Positions 1-6,025 of a DNA stretch of 7,239 nt are shown here, piece after piece (the first letter of the stretch is position 1; every line of letters starts with the position of its first letter). Source of the stretch: Bacteroidetes bacterium GWA2_30_7 (GTDB lineage Bacteria; Bacteroidota; Bacteroidia; Bacteroidales; GWF2-33-38); NCBI GenBank assembly GCA_001768155.1, contig MENC01000218.1, forward strand, positions 1 to 7,239, read 5' to 3'. The notes beneath the pieces were generated by a model that was given only the letters and a program-made list of their open reading frames with translations, ran no database searches and was not told the DNA's origin. The position numbers and the translations under genes are program-made.

Positions 1-414
1 TGGGGATATATGTGGTTTGCACAATATTTTCTGATTTGGTTTTCAAATATCCCAGAGGAAACAATTTATTATTCAACAAGAATGGGAAAAGAATGGAAAT
101 TTGTTTTTCTTGCTGATATTACAGTGAATTGGATGTTTCCTTTCCTTTTCTTAATGCTTAACCGAATTGCTAAAAACATGAATGCCTTAATATTAACAGC
201 AGTTGTTGTACTAATCGGTTTATGGCTTGATTTATACCTTCAGGGAATGCCTGGAGTTATAGGAGTTAACAGAATAGGATTTATTGAAATCGGAGTATTT
301 CTGGGTTTTGCGGGAGTTTTCATTTTTGCAGTTTGCAGTACATTAAGCAAGGCAAATATTATTCCTGTAAATCATCCATATCTTGAAGAAAGTTTGCTGC
401 ACAAATTGCATTAG
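1..414 (+). CDS. actF: Alternative complex III membrane subunit ActF, C-terminal part (5' end outside window)
   Basis: This is the last 137 codons of an integral membrane protein whose reading frame is open to the left edge, so the true start is not visible. Known role of the family: ActF belongs to alternative complex III, which oxidises menaquinol in the inner membrane and passes electrons to cytochrome c or an oxidase. Seen here: a WFAQY...LIWFSNIPEE segment in the first 20 residues, matching the conserved ActF stretch I recall as WFSQFMLIWYANIPEE. It is followed by three clear hydrophobic segments (roughly VFLADITVNWMFPFLFLML, ALILTAVVVLIGLWLDLYL and EIGVFLGFAGVFIFAVC). The tail NHPYLEESLLHKLH resembles the NPFIEES ending of Bacteroidota ActF. 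In many Bacteroidota actF is followed by cytochrome oxidase genes; here a NarC-like cytochrome and narG follow. ActC, the other large membrane subunit, is less likely because I recall no IPEE motif in it. Confidence 0.85.
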   Translation, partial: WGYMWFAQYFLIWFSNIPEETIYYSTRMGKEWKFVFLADITVNWMFPFLFLMLNRIAKNMNALILTAVVVLIGLWLDLYLQGMPGVIGVNRIGFIEIGVFLGFAGVFIFAVCSTLSKANIIPVNHPYLEESLLHKLH

Positions 415-440
415 TTTGAGGTTTGAAGTTTGAGGTTTAA
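414..440. repeat. Tandem heptamer (GTTTGAR), about 3.5 copies
   Basis: Three consecutive heptamers, GTTTGAG, GTTTGAA and GTTTGAG, run from 414 to 434 and a fourth partial copy (GTTTAA) follows. The first base of the array is the last base of the actF stop codon. A further GTTTGAA lies at 478-484, followed by the related GTTGCGA at 485-491. No gene or standard signal explains it; it looks like one of the short repeats that fill this gap. Confidence 0.7.
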
Positions 441-451
441 CCTACCCCCAA

Positions 452-470
452 CCCCTTCCAAAGGAAGGGG
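452..470. repeat. Perfect palindrome, 8-bp stem with AAA loop
   Basis: CCCCTTCC, AAA and GGAAGGGG form a perfect GC-rich hairpin 38 bases after the actF stop. The preceding CCTACCCCCAA together with this hairpin matches, from memory, an element found in many copies in Bacteroidota genomes. The hairpin could stop or protect the actF transcript. However, no T-run follows (the next bases are AGTAAGAG), so it is listed as a palindromic repeat and not as an intrinsic terminator. Confidence 0.75.
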
Positions 471-496
471 AGTAAGAGTTTGAAGTTGCGAGTTCC

Positions 497-522
497 CGTC
501 ATTGCGAGGCACGAAGCAATCT
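497..522. repeat. REP-like 26-bp interspersed repeat, copy 1
   Basis: This 26-bp stretch begins CGTCATTGCGAGGCACG and is identical, in the same orientation, to 5220-5245. It contains the short inverted repeat ATTGC...GCAAT. Read on the minus strand it encodes the peptide DCFVPRND, which I recognise as a common spurious translation of a dispersed intergenic repeat. This copy lies in the gap between actF and the cytochrome c gene. Confidence 0.85.
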
Positions 523-570
523 CTAAAAAGGTAGAAATTATAAAAAAAAAGAAAAATAAAAGAATTTAAT

Positions 571-1389
571 ATGAAATACATTTTATTAACAATTACAATT
601 TTATTATTTATATCAGATTTGACTTTTGCACAAGATGGAAAAGCCCTATTTGAAAGAAACTGCAAAGCTTGTCATAGTATCGGCGGAGGTAAAAAAGTTG
701 GACCAGATTTGAAAGGTATAACTCAAAAACGAAATCTCGACTGGCTGATAAAGTTTGTAAAATCATCGAAAGATTTGATTGCTTCCGGTGATGCTGATGC
801 AGTTGCAATTTTTGAAGAATTTGGAAAAACCCCAATGCCTTCGCACAGTATGTCAACCACCGAAATTCAATCAATATTTGATTATATTGCTAAAGGAGTT
901 GATGCTGGAAGTGGAACATCAACTGCTAAAACTGACTCAATGCCAGCTATTTTCACAGCAAGTGCAGATATTGGAAGAAATATTTTTACAGGTGCTCAAC
1001 CACTTCAAAATGGAGGACCTTCATGTATTTCGTGTCATAGCGTTAAAGATTCAAAAGTAAGTAATTGTGGAACTTATGCAAAAGACCTTTCTGTTTCTTA
1101 TGTAAATGGTGTGGTTGAATCAATGTTGGGAAGTATGCCTGCAATGATTTCATCTTACCAAAACAGAGAACTTACATTTCAGGAAAAAAGTCATTTAGAA
1201 TTGTATCTGAAAACGGTTAAAGAAAATCAACTTTTCAGCCATACAGAACAAGCCGGAACGATGTTTTTGGTTTATGGAATTTTAACATTCATATTTATAA
1301 TCCTTATAATAAATATCTTTTGGAGACACACCAAAAAATTTGGAGTAAAGGATGAAATATATGAAAGACAAGTTGGCAGAAGAAGTTAG
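571..1389 (+). CDS. Membrane-anchored diheme cytochrome c, NarC-like
   Basis: A 272-residue exported cytochrome c that would carry electrons on the periplasmic side. Residues 1-20 form a signal peptide ending LTFA before Q21. Domain 1 has heme motif CKACH (31-35), a KVGPDL stretch and candidate axial ligand M89 in PMP. Domain 2 has an NGGPSCISCHS segment with heme motif CISCH (152-156) and candidate ligand M189 in SMP. One membrane helix spans about 230-252, followed by a basic cytoplasmic tail, so both hemes face the periplasm. The ATG follows an A-rich leader without a Shine-Dalgarno site, as is usual in Bacteroidota. Position just upstream of narG matches Thermus narC, whose product is a diheme cytochrome needed for active nitrate reductase. 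Domain 2 is slightly unusual: where related domains often have a glycine-rich GPDL loop it reads SNCGTYAKDL, including a lone Cys166. The alternative is a cytochrome serving the neighbouring alternative complex III. The two-heme fold is certain; the partner is inferred. Confidence 0.9.
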   Translation: MKYILLTITILLFISDLTFAQDGKALFERNCKACHSIGGGKKVGPDLKGITQKRNLDWLIKFVKSSKDLIASGDADAVAIFEEFGKTPMPSHSMSTTEIQSIFDYIAKGVDAGSGTSTAKTDSMPAIFTASADIGRNIFTGAQPLQNGGPSCISCHSVKDSKVSNCGTYAKDLSVSYVNGVVESMLGSMPAMISSYQNRELTFQEKSHLELYLKTVKENQLFSHTEQAGTMFLVYGILTFIFIILIINIFWRHTKKFGVKDEIYERQVGRRS

Positions 1390-1424
1390 AAATTAAAAGA
1401 TATAAATAGAAATTAATTGATATA
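1389..1424. repeat. Two imperfect 16-bp direct repeats after the cytochrome c gene
   Basis: GAAATTAAAAGATATA (1389-1404) and GAAATTAATTGATATA (1409-1424) differ at two adjacent bases and are spaced with a 20-bp period. The first begins at the last base of the cytochrome c stop codon. The sequence is very AT-rich, so chance duplication or slippage is possible, and no function is assigned. Confidence 0.5.
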
Positions 1425-1435
1425 ACTATGTGAAA

Positions 1436-1524
1436 TTTATGTGTCTATGATTCCATGTGGTAAAATTGAAAGTGAGAAGAGGAGAAAGTGAGCGAACATG
1501 AGCACATAAACACATGAACACATG
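1436..1524 (+). promoter_or_regulatory. narG leader with ATGTG/CACAT inverted repeats and a tandem AACACATG octamer
   Basis: TTTATGTG (1436-1443) is the exact complement of CACATAAA (1503-1510). Nested inside, CATGT (1454-1458) can pair with ACATG (1496-1500). Directly after come two perfect tandem octamers AACACATG (1509-1516 and 1517-1524), which offer alternative partners for CATGTG at 1454-1459. The narG leader could thus form competing hairpins, or the region could simply be repeat debris: TATGTGTCTATG resembles a dispersed element also seen in part at 5408-5430. The last 26 bases before the narG ATG are A-rich with CAAA runs, typical of Bacteroidota start sites lacking a Shine-Dalgarno. 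I see no full-match TAnnTTTG promoter box here; the nearest is TAAAATTG at 1461-1468. Confidence 0.35.
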
Positions 1525-1550
1525 AATAACAAACAAAAACAAACAAATAT

Positions 1551-4500
1551 ATGAGTTGGATTGAAGATTTAATAAGCCCGAAAACTCGAAAATGGGAAGA
1601 GTTCTACAGAAACAGACATCAGCACGATAAAGTTGTGAGAAGTACTCACGGAGTTAATTGTACTGGCGGATGCAGTTGGAATATCCATGTAAAAGACGGA
1701 ATAGTGGTTTGGGAAACTCAGGCAATAGATTATCCCGAACTCGAAAGCTCATTACCGCCGTATGAACCAAGGGGTTGCCAAAGGGGAATTTCATTTTCTT
1801 GGTATCTATACAGCCCAATTCGTGTAAAATATCCATTAATGCGGGGAGCTTTATTGGATTTATATAAAGCCGAAAAAGAAAAAGCCTGCGACCCTTTGAG
1901 AGCATGGGAAAATATTCAAATCGACCCTGAAAAAAGAAAACGCTACCAAAATGCACGTGGAAAAGGCGGATTCCGTAGAGTATCATGGGACGAAGCCCTT
2001 GAAATGATTGCAGTTGCAAATATTTATACAATAAAAAAATACGGTTCAGACCGAATCACAGGCTTTTCTCCAATTCCTGCAATGTCAATGCTAAGTTACG
2101 CCGCCGGTTCACGATTTCTTCAGTTAATGGGTGGAGTAAATTTAAGTTTTTACGATTGGTATTGCGATTTACCAAACTCATTTCCAGAAATTTGGGGCGA
2201 ACAAACCGATGTTGCGGAAAGTGCCGATTGGTACAATTCAAAATTTATTGCAGTAATGGGTGCAAATCTTGGAATGACAAGAACTCCCGATGTACACTTT
2301 TTTGCAGAATCGAAACACAACGGAACAAAAACCGTAGTATTGTCGCCCGATTTTAATATGGTTGCCAAATATTCTGACCAATGGCTTCCAATTCATGCCG
2401 GACAAGATGGAGCATTCTGGATGGCTGTTACACACGTAATCCTACAAGAATATCATATCAATAAGAAAACCGAATATTTTATAGAATACACAAAAAAATA
2501 TACCGATAGTCCATTTCTAATTGAACTTATTGAAGAAAATGGTAAATATGTTCCCTCAAAAATGCTACGAGCTAACCGAATAGCAAAATACAAGGATATT
2601 GAAAACGGCGATTGGAAATTTCTGAATATAGATACAGAAACCGGAAATTTGGTTTGCCCCGCAGGAAGTTCAGGACACAGATGGGGAACAAAACAAGGAC
2701 TTTGGAACATGAAGTACGAAGATGGCGAAACAGGTGAAAAATATGACCCCATTCTTACTTTTTTAGATTCAAAAGATACCGTTTTACAGGTTGAATTTAC
2801 TGAGTTTGCTCAGGCTACAAAATCTCAAAGAGGAGTTCCTGTTAAATACATTGAAACAACTACCGGAAAAGCCGCTGTTACAACCGTTTACGATTTAATA
2901 ATGGGACAATATGGTATTAATCGTGGACTTGAAGGTGATTATCCAAAATCTTACGACGATAAAAATGCAGCTTATACACCAGCCTGGCAGGAAATCTACA
3001 CTGGAATCGGACAGCCTACATTATTGCAATTTGCAAGAGAATGGGGAAGAACAGCAGAAGCTACAAATGGCAAATGTTCAATTATTATCGGTGCAGGAAT
3101 AAATCACTGGTATCATAATAATTTGATTTATCGTGCAGGCACAATGGCTTTGATGCTTACCGGTTGCATTGGTGTAAACGGCGGAGGTATGAATCATTAT
3201 GTTGGGCAGGAAAAATTAGCTCCAATGGATTCATGGTCTTCAATAATGGCTGGTCGCGATTGGCAATGTATTCAACGACTTCAGCAAGCTCCAATCTGGC
3301 ATTATATTCATTCAAGTCAATGGCGTTACGATGGCAATCAGGCTGATTATAATACTGTTCCCGAAAATGAATTATCGAAACAGCATACTGCCGATTTAAT
3401 TGTGAAATCAGTTAGAAATGGTTGGATGCCTTTTAATCCTCAATACACAAAAAGTAATTTCGATATTATTAAAGAAGCCGAAGAAGCTGGAGCAAAAAAT
3501 GATGAAGAAATTAAAAAATATGTAGTTGAGCAGCTTAAATCAAAAAAACTTGTTCATGCAGTAGCAGAGCCTGATAATGAAATGAGTTTTCCGAGAGTTT
3601 GGTATATCTGGCGTGGAAATGCTATAAATGCAAGTGCAAAAGGACATGAATATTTTCTGAAACATTATCTTGGAACACATACCAATACGATTGCCGACGA
3701 AGTTGCTAATCAACATGTAAAAGACATTGAATGGAAAGATGAAAGCACTCGTGGAAAAATGGATCTGGTTATTGACCTGAATTTCAGAATGGATACTTCT
3801 GCATTGTATTCCGATATTGTTTTGCCTGCGGCTTCATGGTATGAAAAAGCCGACATTAACAGTACTGATATGCACTCGTTTATTCATCCTCTTTCGGCAG
3901 CAATAAATCCTGTGTGGGAAGCAAAAAGCGACTGGCAAATATTCAGGGAAATTGCAAAAGTAACAAGCGAGTTTGCTAAATTACATTTGCCTCATCCTAT
4001 GAAAGATTTAGTGAATGTTCCTATTTTGCACGATACTGCAGGAGAAATTGCACAAACCGAAATAAAAGACTGGAGTAAAGGCGAATGTGAGCCAATTCCT
4101 GGAAAAACGATGCACAATCTTATAATTTTGGAGAGAGATTTTACTAAAATTCATGATAAATATATAAGTCTTGGACCAAATGTCAGAAACGGACTTGGCG
4201 CTCATGGAAATTCTTATGACTGTGCCGATTTTTACGATATGATGTTAAAAGAAAAAGACCATGTCCAAAAAATTGACGGAGAATATTATCCATCTCTAAA
4301 AGAAGATGTTGAAGCCGTTGAGGCAGTATTGCATCTATCGTCGCTTACAAATGGAGTTTTGGGAGACAGAGCATATCAGGTGGCTGAGAAAAAAACAGGA
4401 TTAAAACTTCGACAAATAAACGAAGGCAGCAAAGATGTAAAAATAACTTATAAAGAATTACAGGCACAACCACGAAGATATAACAACTCTCCATTATGGT

Positions 4501-5165
4501 CAGGTTTAATGAATAATGGAAGAGCCTATTCAGCATTTACTTACAATGTTGAACATCTTGTCCCATGGAGAACACTCACAGGACGCCAGCATTTTTATTT
4601 AGACCACGAAGGTTATATAAAATTCGGCGAACATCTGCCAACTTACAAACCTTCTCCAAAACCCGAAGCTTATGGCGAATTACGAAAAACAATTGTTGCC
4701 GGAAATGCAAGAGTTTTGAATGTTCTTACACCTCATGGAAAATGGCATATTCACTCAACTTACGGTGATACTTTGAGAATGTTAACACTTTCGAGAGGAA
4801 CTGAACCCTGTTGGATGAGTGAAACTGATGCCGAAGAACTCGGAATAAAAGACAATGATTATGTTGAAGTTCATAACGATAACGGCGTTTATTGTACAAG
4901 AGCCTGTGTAAGTGCAAGAATTCCAAAAGGTGTCTGTATTGTATATCACTCACCCGAAAGAACTTACCAGATTGCAAAATCACAAGTTCGAGGCAACAAA
5001 AGAGGTGGAACACACAACAGTTTAACACGTTTACATTTCAAACCCAATTACTTAATGGGAGGCTATGGTCAGTTTTCTTATCATTTTAATTACTGGGGAC
5101 CAGTTGGAGTAAACAGAGATACTTTTGTTGTTGTGCAAAAAATGGAAAAAGTTGTTATTGAATAA
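1551..5165 (+). CDS. narG: Respiratory nitrate reductase, alpha (catalytic) subunit
   Basis: NarG reduces nitrate to nitrite at a Mo-bis(pyranopterin guanine dinucleotide) centre. It works on the cytoplasmic side with NarH and the membrane cytochrome NarI. The 1204 residues compare with 1247 in E. coli, and long stretches are near-identical from memory. Seen: STHGVNCTGGCSW holds H33, C37 and C41, which with C76 in EPRGC ligate the FS0 [4Fe-4S] cluster (E. coli H50, C54, C58, C93). YDWYCDLP at 201-208 contains D206, the counterpart of molybdenum ligand Asp222. GAGINHWYH (514-522), YSDIVLPAASWYEK and HSTYGDTLRMLTLSRG (1068 on, molybdopterin dinucleotide-binding domain) are all intact. There is no twin-arginine signal; the N-terminus is about 17 residues shorter than E. 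coli NarG, and the protein should stay cytoplasmic. The family also contains Nitrobacter-type nitrite oxidoreductase, so direction cannot be proven from sequence alone, but a nitrate reductase is far more likely. narH does not follow directly; a toxin-antitoxin pair lies between. Confidence 0.97.
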   Translation: MSWIEDLISPKTRKWEEFYRNRHQHDKVVRSTHGVNCTGGCSWNIHVKDGIVVWETQAIDYPELESSLPPYEPRGCQRGISFSWYLYSPIRVKYPLMRGALLDLYKAEKEKACDPLRAWENIQIDPEKRKRYQNARGKGGFRRVSWDEALEMIAVANIYTIKKYGSDRITGFSPIPAMSMLSYAAGSRFLQLMGGVNLSFYDWYCDLPNSFPEIWGEQTDVAESADWYNSKFIAVMGANLGMTRTPDVHFFAESKHNGTKTVVLSPDFNMVAKYSDQWLPIHAGQDGAFWMAVTHVILQEYHINKKTEYFIEYTKKYTDSPFLIELIEENGKYVPSKMLRANRIAKYKDIENGDWKFLNIDTETGNLVCPAGSSGHRWGTKQGLWNMKYEDGETGEKYDPILTFLDSKDTVLQVEFTEFAQATKSQRGVPVKYIETTTGKAAVTTVYDLIMGQYGINRGLEGDYPKSYDDKNAAYTPAWQEIYTGIGQPTLLQFAREWGRTAEATNGKCSIIIGAGINHWYHNNLIYRAGTMALMLTGCIGVNGGGMNHYVGQEKLAPMDSWSSIMAGRDWQCIQRLQQAPIWHYIHSSQWRYDGNQADYNTVPENELSKQHTADLIVKSVRNGWMPFNPQYTKSNFDIIKEAEEAGAKNDEEIKKYVVEQLKSKKLVHAVAEPDNEMSFPRVWYIWRGNAINASAKGHEYFLKHYLGTHTNTIADEVANQHVKDIEWKDESTRGKMDLVIDLNFRMDTSALYSDIVLPAASWYEKADINSTDMHSFIHPLSAAINPVWEAKSDWQIFREIAKVTSEFAKLHLPHPMKDLVNVPILHDTAGEIAQTEIKDWSKGECEPIPGKTMHNLIILERDFTKIHDKYISLGPNVRNGLGAHGNSYDCADFYDMMLKEKDHVQKIDGEYYPSLKEDVEAVEAVLHLSSLTNGVLGDRAYQVAEKKTGLKLRQINEGSKDVKITYKELQAQPRRYNNSPLWSGLMNNGRAYSAFTYNVEHLVPWRTLTGRQHFYLDHEGYIKFGEHLPTYKPSPKPEAYGELRKTIVAGNARVLNVLTPHGKWHIHSTYGDTLRMLTLSRGTEPCWMSETDAEELGIKDNDYVEVHNDNGVYCTRACVSARIPKGVCIVYHSPERTYQIAKSQVRGNKRGGTHNSLTRLHFKPNYLMGGYGQFSYHFNYWGPVGVNRDTFVVVQKMEKVVIE

Positions 5166-5219
5166 AAAATAGGTTAGAAGATAGATATTTGAATTAGAAG
5201 TTGAGTTTGCGAACAGACT

Positions 5220-5245
5220 CGTCATTGCGAGGCACGAAGCAATCT
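5220..5245. repeat. REP-like 26-bp interspersed repeat, copy 2
   Basis: Identical over 26 bases to 497-522 and in the same orientation. It is preceded by AGAAGTTGAGTTTGCGA, which resembles the TGAAGTTGCGA preceding copy 1, so the related region may extend leftward with a small insertion. It starts 55 bases after the narG stop. The two copies bracket the cytochrome c and narG genes. Confidence 0.85.
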
Positions 5246-5265
5246 TTTAGAAGATAGAATGTTAC

Positions 5266-5293
5266 ATTGTTATATTGATAAATTGTTATATTG
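5266..5293. repeat. 12-bp AT-rich direct repeat
   Basis: ATTGTTATATTG occurs at 5266-5277 and again at 5282-5293, separated by ATAA. A shorter TTGTTA follows at 5291-5296. It forms a small tandem array in the narG downstream mosaic. No function can be assigned. Confidence 0.6.
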
Positions 5294-5295
5294 TT

Positions 5296-5315
5296 AAGTC
5301 CCATAGGGACGAAAT
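5296..5315. repeat. GTCCC hairpin repeat, copy 1
   Basis: AAGTCCCATAGGGACGAAAT contains the perfect 5-bp stem GTCCC/GGGAC around an ATA loop. A near-identical copy lies at 5348-5367. From memory this core followed by GAAAT is a dispersed element in Bacteroidota genomes. No T-run follows, so it is not called a terminator. Confidence 0.75.
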
Positions 5316-5347
5316 ATTGGTAGAAAACAAACAAACACGCTCTGTAA

Positions 5348-5367
5348 AAGTCCCGTAGGGACGAAAT
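5348..5367. repeat. GTCCC hairpin repeat, copy 2
   Basis: AAGTCCCGTAGGGACGAAAT differs from the copy at 5296-5315 at one base, which lies in the 3-base loop, so the stem GTCCC/GGGAC is fully kept. The two copies are in the same orientation with a 52-bp period. Change confined to the loop is what a structure-constrained repeat would show, but one base is weak evidence. Confidence 0.75.
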
Positions 5368-5407
5368 TATAAATAAAAAGAAATTGAAATTGATTGCTGA
5401 AATAAAA

Positions 5408-5460
5408 CTTTGTGTCTTTATGCCTTTGCGATGCATTGAGCATGTCGAAATGTGGCAAAA
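5408..5460. repeat. Composite TGTG-type repeat apparently interrupted by a second element
   Basis: CTTTGTGTCTTTATGCCTTTG (from 5408) and TGGCAAAA (from 5453) look like the two halves of a dispersed element that I recall as ending CCTTTGTGGCAAAA. Between them, 5429-5452 contains GCATTGAGCATGTCGAAATG. Its reverse complement (CATTTCGACATGCTCAATGC) resembles another dispersed repeat family with a TTCGACA...GCTCAATG core. Reading it as one repeat nested in another is inference from memory of these families. Confidence 0.45.
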
Positions 5461-5473
5461 AAATAAAAATTAA

Positions 5474-5737
5474 TTAATCGTAATGCCCTTTACAACTAAT
5501 AATATGAATTTCATCGGGAGAAATAACTTTATAAACAATACGGTTTTTTTCGTCAATTCTGCGAGACCAGCAACCTTTATGGTTATGTTTAAGAGGTTCG
5601 GGTTTTCCAATTCCTTTAAATGGATTTCTTTTAATATCTTTAATCAAATCTCCAATTTTAAAAAAAATCTTAATATTTTCTCTTGCCCAATCGCTATATT
5701 GTTCAAGGGCATTTTCATCGAAAATAAAATTTTTCAT
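5474..5737 (-). CDS. yoeB: YoeB-family mRNA interferase toxin
   Basis: An 87-residue toxin of the RelE/YoeB fold, which binds the ribosome A site and cuts mRNA when not held by its antitoxin. Length and sequence fit YoeB closely (E. coli 84 residues). DLIKDIKRNPFKGIGKPEPLKH, split here as residues 30-40 and 42-51, mirrors the E. coli segment; GCWSRRIDEKNRIVY (55-69) mirrors GFWSRRITEEHRLVY. The catalytic residues are all present: E47, R66, H85 and Y86, matching E. coli E46, R65, H83 and Y84. The start codon overlaps the antitoxin stop in an ATGA arrangement (5734-5737), indicating translational coupling in an antitoxin-first operon. It converges on narG, with a 308-bp repeat-filled gap between. 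No truncation or frameshift is seen, so the toxin is predicted to be active. Confidence 0.95.
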   Translation of the reverse strand: MKNFIFDENALEQYSDWARENIKIFFKIGDLIKDIKRNPFKGIGKPEPLKHNHKGCWSRRIDEKNRIVYKVISPDEIHIISCKGHYD

Positions 5738-6000
5738 TTTTTATATTTTTCGATTAATTCGTTAGAAAATTTATCAAATTCTTCTTCAGTAAAAGAAACA
5801 ATATGTTCGCCTTTCTCTAAATTTTCAATTGAACGATCAATCCTTGCCCAATATTCTTCTTTTGATTCAGCTTTTTCCAAACTTGTTTCACGAGCCGGGC
5901 GAACAGTAATTTCAACCATTTTTTCTTTTTTAAAAAGCGTTTTCAATACAGTTATTAAATCGGGCAATTCCGATGCTTTTAAACGAAATGTAGATTGCAT
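5734..6000 (-). CDS. Antitoxin of the YoeB module, non-YefM-like N-terminus
   Basis: An 88-residue protein encoded directly before the toxin gene with a 4-bp ATGA overlap, the standard layout of a type II antitoxin-toxin operon. Its role by position is to bind and silence the YoeB-like toxin and probably repress the operon. The N-terminal part (MQSTFRLKASELPDLITVL, then KMVEITVRP) looks like strand-helix-strand and does not match the YefM/Phd DNA-binding domain. The C-terminal part (residues 48-88; RIDRSIENLEKGEHIVSFTEEEFDKF) is charged and helical. It recalls the toxin-wrapping tail of YefM, in which a SIDSLKSGKG-like stretch occurs. I recall similar unnamed proteins beside YoeB in Bacteroidota but cannot name the family. 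The start ATG (5998-6000) lies 18 bases from a good -7 promoter box. Function rests on context; the coding call itself is strong. Confidence 0.85.
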   Translation of the reverse strand: MQSTFRLKASELPDLITVLKTLFKKEKMVEITVRPARETSLEKAESKEEYWARIDRSIENLEKGEHIVSFTEEEFDKFSNELIEKYKK

Positions 6001-6017
6001 GTTATTTAATTTTAATA

Positions 6018-6025
6018 CAAAAATA
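6018..6025 (-). promoter_or_regulatory. Bacteroidota-type -7 box for the antitoxin-toxin operon
   Basis: On the minus strand this reads TATTTTTG, an exact match to the TAnnTTTG consensus recognised by the primary sigma factor of Bacteroidota. It ends 18 bases before the antitoxin ATG, implying a very short leader. A -33 TTTG at the expected distance is not seen (a TTTTG lies about 30 bases upstream, which is too far). In such AT-rich DNA a chance match is possible. Confidence 0.5.

Larger units (their letters stand above)
5166..5473. other. Gene-free repeat mosaic between narG and the toxin gene
   Basis: This 308-bp stretch carries no credible gene. From left to right it holds the second copy of the 26-bp REP-like repeat, a 12-bp AT-rich direct repeat, two GTCCC-type hairpin repeats and a composite TGTG-type element interrupted by a foreign-looking segment. 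It is the 3' meeting zone of two convergent units, narG (+) and the toxin operon (-). No standard hairpin-plus-T-run terminator is visible for either one, although a T-rich run directly follows the toxin stop on the minus strand. Confidence 0.7.

Noticed and set aside
452..470. Intrinsic terminator for actF
   Set aside because: The stem is strong and GC-rich but no T-run follows it, so only a palindromic repeat can be claimed.
411..665. Minus-strand open frame of 84 codons, and a similar 80-codon one at 5194-5436
   Set aside because: Both are made largely of repeat sequence and share the peptide DCFVPRND, produced by the 26-bp repeat. Neither has protein-like features elsewhere, so they are treated as spurious.
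1390..1550. FNR-type operator upstream of narG
   Set aside because: TTGATATAACTAT (from 1417) shares only the left half of TTGATnnnnATCAA; the right half does not match.
5296..5367. CRISPR array or terminator pair
   Set aside because: There are only two 20-bp units with a single spacer-like gap and no T-runs; they fit a dispersed hairpin repeat.
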